Shown here: piece after piece, positions 48,509 through 55,567 of the stretch | How the letters are laid out: every line of letters begins with the position of its first letter | How positions within the stretch are numbered: position 1 is the first letter of the stretch | Source: a virus | Length of the DNA: 64,000 nucleotides | Virus record (IMG/VR): IMGVR_UViG_3300009146_000001 | Coordinates: 1-64,000 of that record | Strand: one strand, 5' to 3' | Program-made: the position numbers and the translations under genes | The notes under the pieces: generated by a model | Database searches by the model: none | What the model was told of the DNA's origin: nothing | What the model saw: only the letters and a program-made list of their open reading frames with translations

Positions 48509-49903
48509 ATGGATAACACAACACCGGCTGTCTTGCGAAAGGCAGTCAACCAGATCTTCCTCAAGGCAATCTGGGTCACGGAGATCGGCTTCGAACGCTG
48601 CGTCTTCATCGAGATGCCGGAACTCATGGCCTCGAACGGGCAAGGCACGATGGCGACGGACGGAAGGGTAGTCTACTACCACCCGTCCTGCCTCAGGTGG
48701 CAGCCTGCGTTCATCGAAGGCGTGATCGTGCATGAGTGGCTTCACGGTGCACTGATGCATCCGGAGAGGTTCGCGGTGCTCCCGGAGAAGAACCACAAGG
48801 TGGCCAACATCGCGATGGACGCCATCGTCAACGCGATGTGCATCGAGTGGGGATTCAAGCTGCCGGAAGGTGCCATCGACATGCCCGAGGGGCGGACGCA
48901 TACGTTCGAGCAACTCTACGCCAAGCTCATGGGCAAGCAGAAGCAGCAGCCGGAGCCGCAGCGTGGCAAGGGCAAGGGCGGCGACCAGCAGGGTGAATCC
49001 GAGGGCGATCAGGGTGGAGACTCTGACGGGGATGGTGAGGGCGAGGGCTCCGGGTCAGGAGATCAGGAGGATTCCGATCAGGATCGGGAGGGCGATGGCG
49101 GAGGTGGCGACGAGGAGAAGGACGGGGACGGGGATAAGGAAGGCAAGGGCAAATCCGGTAACGGAAAATCCGCTAAGGATGCAAAGCCCGAGCCCGCCAA
49201 GGGTCCGCCCAAGCCGACGCTCGGCGAGAGGGACATCCACAAGGCTCCGTCTCGTGGATCCCAAGCCGAGGACAAGACAGCGGAGGAGCGGGCCAATGCC
49301 GCCATCGTCCGTGCCGTGGCCACAGCCAAGGCGCATGGCAAGGATCCGCTCGGGCTCGGCCTCGCCGTCGCAGGCTGGGGAGAGTCGAAGGTATCATGGC
49401 GCGAGCAGCTTGCTGCCTACGCCACGCAGCGGACCAACGAGGACTGGTCTTACATGAAGGCCAACGGTTCCTACGCTGCCATGAACGTGATCGTTCCGGG
49501 CAGGTACAGCAAAACAATCGGGGACGTGATCGTCGTCCGCGATACATCGGGCTCGCTCTATTCGAGGCAGAAGGAAGTCATGACCGAGGTGGCCGGGATC
49601 ATCACCCAGTGCACGCCAACCCGGATCATCCTCATCGACTGCGATGCAGAGGTGCACCGCGTCCTCGAACTCGAACCGTGGCAGCCCTTGCCCACGGATG
49701 CACTCGGCGGAGGCGGGACGGATTTCCGTCCGGTCTTCGAGGAGGTGGCCAAGCGTTATCCAGACGTGGGCCTGATGGTATTCATCACGGACCTCATGGG
49801 TTCGTTCCCGGATCAGGCTCCGCCCTACCCGGTGATCTGGTGCGGCATCGAGAACGGCAATCTCAAGCCGCCGTTCGGTGACTTCGTGGAAGTCGCAGAC
49901 TAA
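48509..49903 (+). CDS. DUF2201-like metallopeptidase/VWA protein (464 aa)
   Basis: N-terminal domain with an HExxH motif, H-E-W-L-H at 75-79, in the arrangement of DUF2201_N. A long disordered Gly/Asp/Glu/Lys linker spans about 145-235. A C-terminal VWA domain follows with the metal-ion motif D-T-S-G-S-L near 344 and T-D-L at about 430. In known pairs a MoxR ATPase powers a VWA partner that may insert metals or remodel a target. A TAGCGG dyad is in frame inside the linker at about residue 218. The stop is TAA, overlapping another dyad. Confidence 0.72.
   Translation: MDNTTPAVLRKAVNQIFLKAIWVTEIGFERCVFIEMPELMASNGQGTMATDGRVVYYHPSCLRWQPAFIEGVIVHEWLHGALMHPERFAVLPEKNHKVANIAMDAIVNAMCIEWGFKLPEGAIDMPEGRTHTFEQLYAKLMGKQKQQPEPQRGKGKGGDQQGESEGDQGGDSDGDGEGEGSGSGDQEDSDQDREGDGGGGDEEKDGDGDKEGKGKSGNGKSAKDAKPEPAKGPPKPTLGERDIHKAPSRGSQAEDKTAEERANAAIVRAVATAKAHGKDPLGLGLAVAGWGESKVSWREQLAAYATQRTNEDWSYMKANGSYAAMNVIVPGRYSKTIGDVIVVRDTSGSLYSRQKEVMTEVAGIITQCTPTRIILIDCDAEVHRVLELEPWQPLPTDALGGGGTDFRPVFEEVAKRYPDVGLMVFITDLMGSFPDQAPPYPVIWCGIENGNLKPPFGDFVEVAD
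49159..49175 (+). promoter_or_regulatory. TAACGG dyad inside the VWA-protein gene
   Basis: TAACGG-AAAAT-CCGCTA, in frame within the low-complexity linker, coding G-N-G-K-S-A-K. Confidence 0.5.
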
Positions 49904-49918
49904 GCGGAAATTCCGCTA
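49902..49918 (+). promoter_or_regulatory. AAGCGG-AAATT-CCGCTA dyad at gene end
   Basis: The first base is A instead of T. It overlaps the stop of the VWA gene, then a hairpin follows (49926-49966). Confidence 0.5.
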
Positions 49919-49925
49919 GTGGATA

Positions 49926-49966
49926 AGCCCGAGGGGCGGGCAGCGGTGTCTGCCCTTCAGGCTTAG
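49926..49966 (+). terminator. Hairpin AAGCC..GGGCAG/CTGCCC..GGCTT
   Basis: Two stacked stems (AAGCC with GGCTT, inner GGGCAG with CTGCCC) after the VWA gene. No T-tract, so weak terminator or RNA-stabilising hairpin. Confidence 0.45.
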
Positions 49967-50027
49967 CTACTTCCCATCATACCCGGTTGTCTCCGGGGAG
50001 GTGGGCTTCTGTCAGGTGGTTGTGTCC

Positions 50028-50053
50028 GAGGGGAGGGCAGGTGTCCTCCCCTC
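50028..50053 (+). repeat. Inverted repeat GAGGGGAGG/CCTCCCCTC
   Basis: A perfect 9-bp stem with an 8-base loop, 41 bases before the start at 50094. Could be a terminator, a leader hairpin or an operator. Confidence 0.5.
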
Positions 50054-50093
50054 TGACGTGTCCAAATGAATGGACCGAAACAAATGAGAAGCG

Positions 50094-50498
50094 ATGAACA
50101 AATATGACAAGGCGATAGAGACCTATCGTAAATTGCAGGAGCTTCACGCCAAGCGCGATGAACTCTTCCGGGAGTTGGGCTTCTGCCTTGAATGGGCACG
50201 GGCTCTCGATCTGCTGGCGCTCAAGCCAGAGCACGCATCGGGTATTCACCGGGCGCAGGACATGGCGAGCGTGGACGCGAACTCGCTGCCGCATGGCAGC
50301 GCACGATTCGTTTGGCAGAGGTACAAACTCAGGTATCCCAACGCTGTGGTTGGGGCGCACCTCAAGAGTGGTGGGATCGTCATCTTCCTCAACCCGATAC
50401 CGGCGCGCTCCGGACTCGGGGCCGGGCAAGGGGTGCCTACCTACGCAGAGTTCAGTGAGAAATTAAAACAACAACAAGAAAGGAATAGTCATGGCTAA
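50094..50498 (+). CDS. Hypothetical protein (134 aa)
   Basis: MNKYDKAIETYRKLQELHA onward. An N-terminal TPR-like helix pair (Y-D-K-A-I-E-T-Y-R-K-L), then a mixed middle (S-V-D-A-N-S-L-P-H-G-S-A-R-F-V-W-Q) and a Gly-rich tail. Overlaps the next gene by 8 bases. Unknown. Confidence 0.6.
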   Translation: MNKYDKAIETYRKLQELHAKRDELFRELGFCLEWARALDLLALKPEHASGIHRAQDMASVDANSLPHGSARFVWQRYKLRYPNAVVGAHLKSGGIVIFLNPIPARSGLGAGQGVPTYAEFSEKLKQQQERNSHG

Positions 50499-50748
50499 CT
50501 GTATTGCAAAGTGCTGCGGCATCGACAGCTCGCGGCGAAAGGAAGAACACCGGCTCGGCAGCGAGGCTGCACTGGTCGAGGCGAACACATGGCACACGTC
50601 CGCCGTCGCCTACGTGAAGAAGGACGGGAGCGGCCACGTCAATGTGACGCAGAACGGGAAGGAGATCCTTGGCTTCACGTTCGGGCCGGAGACCGTGCCG
50701 CATAAACCGGACGAGGACGACGACATCGAGCAGGAGGAAACCAAGTGA
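50491..50748 (+). CDS. Small Cys-containing hypothetical protein (85 aa)
   Basis: MANCIAKCCGIDSSRRKEE onward, with three early Cys (C-I-A-K-C-C), then a beta-rich middle (T-S-A-V-A-Y-V-K-K-D-G-S-G-H-V-N-V-T) and an acidic C-terminal tail (D-E-D-D-D-I-E-Q-E-E). Overlaps the next gene by 4 bases. Not recognised. Confidence 0.55.
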   Translation: MANCIAKCCGIDSSRRKEEHRLGSEAALVEANTWHTSAVAYVKKDGSGHVNVTQNGKEILGFTFGPETVPHKPDEDDDIEQEETK

Positions 50749-50951
50749 ACGAGATCACACTACATCTCCAGCCCGGAGAGATCCAGACCCTCATCGGATT
50801 GGTGCGGGTCGAAGCCGCCAAGTGGCGGGGCAGGATCTGGCGACACCCGGACAGGAACACGAGCGGCCCGCCTGCCGGGTGGCAGGAGCACGTCGATCAA
50901 CTCGACGCACTGAACGACCGGCTCGTGACACAGCTAACACTTAGCACTTGA
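50745..50951 (+). CDS. Hypothetical protein (68 aa)
   Basis: MNEITLHLQPGEIQTLIGL onward; predicted beta-alpha with L-V-R-V-E-A-A-K-W-R-G-R and a C-terminal amphipathic helix. ATGA overlap with the gene before. The next leader box begins 6 bases after its stop. Confidence 0.55.
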   Translation: MNEITLHLQPGEIQTLIGLVRVEAAKWRGRIWRHPDRNTSGPPAGWQEHVDQLDALNDRLVTQLTLST

Positions 50952-50956
50952 CAATC

Positions 50957-50974
50957 TAGGGGTGGGTTGGACTA
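50957..50974 (+). promoter_or_regulatory. Leader box TAGGGGTGGGTTGGAC
   Basis: TAGGGGTGGGTTGGACTA, 117 bases before the start at 51074. Followed by a hairpin and the dyad at 51013. Confidence 0.5.
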
Positions 50975-50975
50975 T

Positions 50976-51005
50976 CGTGACCACGGTTCACGCCGTGGGT
51001 TCACG
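50976..51005 (+). repeat. Leader hairpin CGTGACCACGG/CCGTGGGTTCACG
   Basis: The CCACGG/CCGTGG stem extends with CGTGA/TCACG across a 2-base bulge. Lies between box and dyad, as in the leaders at 47 and 48 kb. Confidence 0.5.
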
Positions 51006-51012
51006 TCTACGC

Positions 51013-51029
51013 TAACGGAATTTCCGCTA
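51013..51029 (+). promoter_or_regulatory. TAACGG-AATTT-CCGCTA dyad
   Basis: Lies 45 bases before the ATG at 51074, followed by ACAACTGACAGGAG, a strong ribosome-binding site. Confidence 0.6.
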
Positions 51030-51073
51030 GTGCAGACCTGAACCTTAACACACAACTGACAGGAGTAGTTATT

Positions 51074-51712
51074 ATGGGACGACGAAGAAGAAGGAAGCTG
51101 CTGTTCATCGACACGAATGCCTACCCAACGGCGACGCCGACGAACACGCTGGCCGGGATACAACGACGGGTATGGTGGAGCTACGCTGCCTACTTCAGGA
51201 AGTGGCCACGCGATCTGATCTGCTCGAACCCCGCCACACTGATGGGGAAGAACCCATTCGGCACGAACCCCGGATGGGCGGAGAGAAGCGATGACGTCCA
51301 GCGAGACCTCACCTGTCTCTACATGGACTACCTCGAAGCGCGGGACAACCCACGCTGGACCGAAGGGGTGGATGAATCCGTCCGGTCCGATCTGCCGTGC
51401 CGGGTCATGAACTGGCGGCGTACCGACCTCGAACTGCCGCCATGCATGGGCATCCTCTGGGGCTGGGGAACCCGGATGGCCACGGTCATGGCCGCACTGC
51501 GCAAGACAGGCATCCAGTATTACAAGGCACCAGCCTCCGTGAACTGGCTGCACTTCGTGGTGGATGGGCTGAACAAGCACACCATGAACTTCAGGAAGTC
51601 GACGACGGTCATCGTCTTCCCGTTATACAAGACGCGGGAAGTGGAGATTGCACTGACCACCTACTTCCCGTGGAAGGACATCGGGGAAGGGCAGCCGGAC
51701 TACTTCGAATAA
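51074..51712 (+). CDS. Hypothetical protein (212 aa)
   Basis: MGRRRRRKLLFIDTNAYPT begins with a polybasic stretch. The body is rich in Trp, Arg and Tyr (W-W-S-Y-A-A-Y-F, M-G-I-L-W-G-W-G-T-R-M-A-T-V-M-A-A-L), with Q-Y-Y-K-A-P-A-S near residue 155. Preceded by a full leader module with AGGAG. Perhaps an early host-takeover protein; no family recognised. Confidence 0.6.
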   Translation: MGRRRRRKLLFIDTNAYPTATPTNTLAGIQRRVWWSYAAYFRKWPRDLICSNPATLMGKNPFGTNPGWAERSDDVQRDLTCLYMDYLEARDNPRWTEGVDESVRSDLPCRVMNWRRTDLELPPCMGILWGWGTRMATVMAALRKTGIQYYKAPASVNWLHFVVDGLNKHTMNFRKSTTVIVFPLYKTREVEIALTTYFPWKDIGEGQPDYFE

Positions 51713-51713
51713 C

Positions 51714-52274
51714 ATGAGCACGAAGTATTCAGCGGCGGGCATCCGTAAGTTGGTATGGAAGAAGTTCTACATACTCTACGGATGCCTGCCCGGCTATACG
51801 CGGCACGACAAATGGACCGAGCCGTATCCCGATAATGCATTCCTGACCGATGAGGCTATGCAGAAGAAGCTCGTCGAGATCTACATGCATCACACGCTCA
51901 TCACCTCAGAGGGCAGGCCGCACATCTGGGACGAGCGCAACGACGAGTGGTCCTTGAGGGAAACCCTCACCATCGGGGGCCTTTACGAACACTCGGAGCG
52001 GGTATGGAAAGCGATGCAGAGCGAGGGCCTCGCGGCCGATTGGCCTGAGCACTTGGTCGCCCGCCGGATCCGGTACATCACGCATCACAAGCCGCACGGA
52101 CTCAACCTGCGCAGCGTCCGCACTACGCCACGTGGTGGGAAGGTGCCGACCCGCCGGATATTCCTGCCGTACCTGCCGTACAAACCCTACCAAGTGGAGA
52201 ATCTGTTAGCGCGGATGCTCCCGCTCCTGTCCACCAACCTCGATCCCAACAAGATCAATGAGCCAGCCGAATAA
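51714..52274 (+). CDS. Hypothetical protein (186 aa)
   Basis: MSTKYSAAGIRKLVWKKFY onward. Basic and aromatic-rich, helical N-terminus, with R-H-D-K-W-T-E-P-Y-P-D and H-L-V-A-R-R-I-R-Y-I-T-H-H. Starts one base after the previous stop and overlaps the next by 17 bases. Unknown. Confidence 0.6.
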   Translation: MSTKYSAAGIRKLVWKKFYILYGCLPGYTRHDKWTEPYPDNAFLTDEAMQKKLVEIYMHHTLITSEGRPHIWDERNDEWSLRETLTIGGLYEHSERVWKAMQSEGLAADWPEHLVARRIRYITHHKPHGLNLRSVRTTPRGGKVPTRRIFLPYLPYKPYQVENLLARMLPLLSTNLDPNKINEPAE

Positions 52275-53262
52275 GATTCATGAACTCATGGGCAACAGCG
52301 TTGCCTTGGAGATTCTCAAGCAACTCGCGCCGGAAACTAAGGAGACTTTCCGGATCAAGCGGTATCTCCCGGTGCCGGGATACCTCTCGCCCAACGTGGT
52401 CACGACCAACCTCGTGACCAATACACTTATCTCCCTGAGCCAAGGGCCGGAGACGATGGACGGGTCAGCCGCAGCACTGGCAGCGATGACGTGCTGGCAG
52501 ACCGCGCACTTCTGGCCGATGTACGCGGTGACGCAGGAGCTGACCGAAGCCATGCTCCAGACCGAGCCACCGGACGACGTGGTATGGAAGGATCTGTCGT
52601 GGCCCATCCCGGCCGCGACCTTCCTCCTGCCGGATACCAAGGAGGTGCGTGAGCATTTCCTAACCTCGGCACCGCTGGCGATTTCAGCGGGCCGGGTCAG
52701 CACCGCGCCGGTGAACCTCACCAAGGACGCGAGGCACCTGATGGATCTGATAAGGATGCCGCAGAACGAAACCGAGCGGGACATGATCGTCCTCACCTAC
52801 TTCGACGACAAGGTGGGGGTGCCGTGTTGCCACGACCTGACCGTGAAACCGACGTGGACCTTGGCGGAATCCACAATGATGGCGCACGACCGCAAGACGC
52901 AGCATCCCTATCAGTACCCGGTCGAGCCGATTGATCTGCAACGGATGCGCCGCTGTGCCCAGATGTTGATCAACCTCCTGTCCTTCTGCTCATCGGACTA
53001 CATGCCGAAGGTGGAAGAGCACGGCCCGATCATCCTCCGAAGAGAGAAGACAGCCAAGGACGGGAAGGTGAAGCAGGAAGGACTGGCCGGGGTGCGCTGG
53101 CTTGGCGTGGGCTACGTCCGCAAGCGCACTACCTTGGGCGGTCATCACGCCAGTCCGGAGGATCCGTTCTGGCGCAAGGGCCATCACCGATGGCAGCCCT
53201 ATGGTCCGGGGCGCACACTCAAGCGGCTCATCTGGATTGAGCCAGTCCTCTGCTGCGTATGA
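52258..53262 (+). CDS. AcrVA2-like candidate (334 aa)
   Basis: MSQPNKIHELMGNSVALEI onward. The C-terminal 45 residues read L-G-G-H-H-A-S-P ... W-R-K-G-H-H-R-W-Q-P-Y-G-P-G-R-T-L-K-R-L-I-W-I-E-P, a pattern (R-x-G-H-x-x-x-x-Y-G-x-G-x-x-x-x-R-x-I-W-I-x-P) that I recall from AcrVA2-family anti-CRISPR homologues on plasmids and phages. The middle segment (L-P-D-x...-P-F-L-L-P type) also fits loosely. The family was named for blocking Cas12a production; many homologues have no tested function. Confidence 0.45.
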   Translation: MSQPNKIHELMGNSVALEILKQLAPETKETFRIKRYLPVPGYLSPNVVTTNLVTNTLISLSQGPETMDGSAAALAAMTCWQTAHFWPMYAVTQELTEAMLQTEPPDDVVWKDLSWPIPAATFLLPDTKEVREHFLTSAPLAISAGRVSTAPVNLTKDARHLMDLIRMPQNETERDMIVLTYFDDKVGVPCCHDLTVKPTWTLAESTMMAHDRKTQHPYQYPVEPIDLQRMRRCAQMLINLLSFCSSDYMPKVEEHGPIILRREKTAKDGKVKQEGLAGVRWLGVGYVRKRTTLGGHHASPEDPFWRKGHHRWQPYGPGRTLKRLIWIEPVLCCV

Positions 53263-53696
53263 CGCACCGACACAAAGCTAACTGGCTTCCTGCCAATACC
53301 CTGAGTCGCCTGAGTTTCTATCGGTGGATGACGCCCACCGAGATGAGGAAATTCCACATCACCATCGGGGGCAACATCGTCGGCCGGTCAACGGACGTGC
53401 TCTGCCGGGGAATGAAGTGGCGGGTCATCCGCAGCGACAGCACACCCGACAAGGACTTCGTCGCCCACGTGGCGATGATCTCGTGGTTATTGCAACGGCC
53501 GCACCGGCAGCAGTTCGGACAAAGCATCAGGATCGTGCAGGTGCCGAAGGCGGGACGCATGGTCTACCATCCGCTCTTCATGGGCGGGACGCAGAAGGGC
53601 AGGGAGTTCGACTCGATGGCCGAAGCCATCGGGTGGACGAGTTACCTATTGGAACTGGCAAAGAATGAAGCACCTGATATTCAGCACGCTACTTAA
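53259..53696 (+). CDS. Hypothetical protein (145 aa)
   Basis: MTHRHKANWLPANTLSRLS onward; mixed fold with K-F-H-I-T-I-G-G-N-I-V-G-R-S and S-W-L-L-Q-R-P-H-R-Q-Q-F. ATGA overlap with the preceding AcrVA2-like gene. Unknown; may act with it. Confidence 0.6.
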   Translation: MTHRHKANWLPANTLSRLSFYRWMTPTEMRKFHITIGGNIVGRSTDVLCRGMKWRVIRSDSTPDKDFVAHVAMISWLLQRPHRQQFGQSIRIVQVPKAGRMVYHPLFMGGTQKGREFDSMAEAIGWTSYLLELAKNEAPDIQHAT

Positions 53697-53766
53697 CCTC
53701 ATCACCATCGCCGTGTTTCTCTACGCGATATGGTGGTTCGTCGTCCTCCTCTTCTCCTTGTGGTGA
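53665..53766 (+). CDS. Short membrane peptide (33 aa)
   Basis: MKHLIFSTLLNLITIAVFL onward, one hydrophobic helix with Trp pair near its end (W-W-F-V-V-L-L-F). It overlaps the previous gene by 32 bases in another frame and has GGAACTGG upstream. Small phage membrane peptides of this type are common and can block or activate membrane proteins. Confidence 0.45.
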   Translation: MKHLIFSTLLNLITIAVFLYAIWWFVVLLFSLW

Positions 53767-53806
53767 AGGCGGAGGCATCAACACAAAACCAAACTGACAG
53801 TGACAA

Positions 53807-54349
53807 ATGAAACTCGAAGGAATGCTAGGATACATTGAAGCAAGAAGACGGATGGACATCGAGTGCGAGCGGCCGGGGTACGGCACGCTCTTGGCGGAAC
53901 ACGGGGTGCTCTTCCCCAAGATCGGCAGGCGGCCGAAGGGGATGCGGAAGATGAAGCTGGGCATGTGCTATCGGAACGCCAGCACCATAACCAACTTCCC
54001 TTGGGGTGGCGTCGACCTCCTGTACTGCGAAGGATATTCAGCACGGGCCAGTCTGGGTATCCCGCTCCTCCATGCGTGGACCTTGAACCCGGTGACCATG
54101 GAGGTGATCGACCCGACGTGGGATGACGGTGCCGAATACTACGGCTGGGTCTACACGCGGGAGATCATCGCCGAGGCAATGGTCGGGACGATGGAGTACG
54201 GGATCATCGACTCCGATCATCCGAATGGGTGGGAACGGATCCGCCGGATGATCACCGGGGAAATCCCGGCCGCGCACTGGCGGCACGAGATCACCGACAT
54301 GGTGAAGGCACTAACGGAAAAACCGCTAGAGATATGCGAGTCAACCTGA
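53807..54349 (+). CDS. Transglutaminase/papain-like candidate (180 aa)
   Basis: MKLEGMLGYIEARRRMDIE onward. C-Y-R-N-A-S-T near residue 53 (candidate nucleophile Cys), L-Y-C-E-G-Y-S, then L-L-H-A-W-T-L-N and V-I-D-P-T-W-D-D give a Cys-His-Asp order like the transglutaminase fold (H-A-W and D-P-T-W are typical). The end contains a dyad in frame and overlaps the next gene. Preceded by ACTGACAGTGAC. A peptidase, transferase or inactive homologue are all possible. Confidence 0.5.
   Translation: MKLEGMLGYIEARRRMDIECERPGYGTLLAEHGVLFPKIGRRPKGMRKMKLGMCYRNASTITNFPWGGVDLLYCEGYSARASLGIPLLHAWTLNPVTMEVIDPTWDDGAEYYGWVYTREIIAEAMVGTMEYGIIDSDHPNGWERIRRMITGEIPAAHWRHEITDMVKALTEKPLEICEST
54312..54328 (+). promoter_or_regulatory. 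TAACGG-AAAAA-CCGCTA dyad at 3' end of gene
   Basis: In frame near the end of the preceding gene (coding L-T-E-K-P-L-E) and 5 bases before the next ATG at 54334. Confidence 0.5.
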
Positions 54350-54546
54350 CCAAGAACCAGATCGCCAACGCCAAGGTAGCGTTGGTCTACCGTTCGAACA
54401 GCATCCGCGAACGCCTCAATGACCTCAATGATTTCGGGGCATCAGCCTCGGTCATCCGCAGGGAATACACGCTGCTCAATGATTGCGAGGGCGCTATCGC
54501 AGCCTTGGATAAAGCACTGAGCACAGACTCGGACGTCATGCCATGA
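54334..54546 (+). CDS. Hypothetical helical protein (70 aa)
   Basis: The start at 54334 (MRVNLTKNQIANAKVALVY) lies right after the dyad. Helical with R-E-R-L-N-D-L-N-D-F-G-A-S and an acidic C-terminus. Overlaps both neighbours (16 and 4 bases). Unknown. Confidence 0.55.
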   Translation: MRVNLTKNQIANAKVALVYRSNSIRERLNDLNDFGASASVIRREYTLLNDCEGAIAALDKALSTDSDVMP

Positions 54547-54770
54547 ACCCGGAGCGACCGAGGACGTGCCCGAGATACAGGGGGCACTGGTGGGTCATCG
54601 TCTATCCGGACGGCGACTGCTACCGGGAGTTGATCGACAACGAGGAGGCCGCAGAGTTCATGCTGCAATGCCTCAGCAAAAGATGCCCCGGTGCGAAGCT
54701 GCTTCGGGTCCGCCTGATGTCGGCCGTAAGGCCACCGGGAAAGATCAACAAGCCGAAGATGAAACTATGA
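54543..54770 (+). CDS. Hypothetical basic protein (75 aa)
   Basis: MNPERPRTCPRYRGHWWVI onward; Trp/Tyr-rich N-terminus, a helix (E-A-A-E-F-M-L-Q-C-L) and a basic tail (R-P-P-G-K-I-N-K-P-K-M-K). Three Cys. ATGA overlaps on both sides. Unknown. Confidence 0.55.
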   Translation: MNPERPRTCPRYRGHWWVIVYPDGDCYRELIDNEEAAEFMLQCLSKRCPGAKLLRVRLMSAVRPPGKINKPKMKL

Positions 54771-54880
54771 AGCGATGCAGGCACAGATGGAGTGAGTGGA
54801 TGGTCAGCCAAGGCATTCGCTGGCGGTTCTGTTTCCGGTGCAGGCGATGCCAAAGAAAAGAATCTGAAGCTTGTACTTGA
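54767..54880 (+). CDS. Short Cys/Arg-rich protein (37 aa)
   Basis: MKRCRHRWSEWMVSQGIRW onward, with C-x-H in the N-terminus and C-F-R-C-R-R-C near the end, a possible zinc-finger mini-protein. ATGA overlap with the previous gene. Its stop lies at the edge of a terminator. Confidence 0.5.
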   Translation: MKRCRHRWSEWMVSQGIRWRFCFRCRRCQRKESEACT

Positions 54881-54893
54881 CAGTCACAGACGA

Positions 54894-54936
54894 CCGTGTT
54901 ACGCTGCTCACATGATCAGCGTGGCACGGTTTTTTT
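54894..54936 (+). terminator. Rho-independent terminator
   Basis: CCGTGTTACGCTG pairs with CAGCGTGGCACGG (13 pairs, two G-U) over a 10-base loop and is followed by seven T, then GTGCCC. It lies 14 bases after the stop at 54880. The same GTGCCC suffix follows the terminators at 45072 and 46101. Confidence 0.85.
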
Positions 54937-54962
54937 GTGCCCGGATATAACCACTGGAACCT

Positions 54963-55271
54963 ATGGGAATGGATCTTGAACCGGCGCGCCCGACGAAGGA
55001 CTTGCCGAAGGACACGATGGACGGCAAGCCCTACTGGCAGCACTACAACTGGGCAGGCTGGTCGTTCCTCTTGGATCACCTTGAGAAATGGGGCGTGAGC
55101 ATGGATGGATTCTCCGGGGTCAACGACGGCATCCTCATCCGGGCTGAGAAGTGCAGGGAGGTAGCCGACGCAATCGAGAAGCACCTGCCCGAGCTGAGCG
55201 AACGCCATCAGGAATGGCTGCAACCCCACATCATCTTCTGGAGAAACTGCGGCGGATGCCGCCAATGGTAA
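54963..55271 (+). CDS. Hypothetical protein (102 aa)
   Basis: MGMDLEPARPTKDLPKDTM onward. The opening M-G-M-D and later W-S-F-L-L-D-H-L-E-K-W-G-V-S, V-N-D-G-I-L-I resemble a family of short phage proteins that begin M-G-M-D-V-Y-G-x-x-P; their role is unknown to me. First gene after a terminator. Confidence 0.6.
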   Translation: MGMDLEPARPTKDLPKDTMDGKPYWQHYNWAGWSFLLDHLEKWGVSMDGFSGVNDGILIRAEKCREVADAIEKHLPELSERHQEWLQPHIIFWRNCGGCRQW

Positions 55272-55273
55272 CA

Positions 55274-55549
55274 ATGAAACCCAAGCGCAAGAAGCACGTA
55301 ACTCTGGACGAGATCTTCAGTGCCATCCCCCAGCCCACACGGCGGAAGATCGTCGCCCTCCTGAAGGAGCACTACCCGAACAGCTCCGGGGAAATCAACC
55401 GCCTGCTCAAGCCGGAGTTAAATTCCGTCGCGGATGAACTGAGGGAGATCGGACTCGTGCCGGACTATGCGGCCTACCTGATTCCTTACTCGGTCTACAT
55501 CGCCGCAGGAAGCGCGGACCACATCGACCTTCTGGATAGCACGACATAA
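55274..55549 (+). CDS. Hypothetical helical protein (91 aa)
   Basis: Start at 55274 (MKPKRKKHVTLDEIFSAIP), or MVT three codons earlier. Helical with T-R-R-K-I-V-A-L-L-K-E-H-Y-P-N-S-S-G-E-I-N-R-L-L. Might carry a helix-turn-helix. Unknown. Confidence 0.5.
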   Translation: MKPKRKKHVTLDEIFSAIPQPTRRKIVALLKEHYPNSSGEINRLLKPELNSVADELREIGLVPDYAAYLIPYSVYIAAGSADHIDLLDSTT

Positions 55550-55567
55550 AATCCCAACCAAACTGAT

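Noticed and set aside
54877-54905. TTGACA-N17-TACGCT, a sigma-70-like promoter
   Set aside because: Its -10 lies inside the stem of a strong terminator (54894-54936), which explains the sequence better. A promoter there would be stopped immediately.
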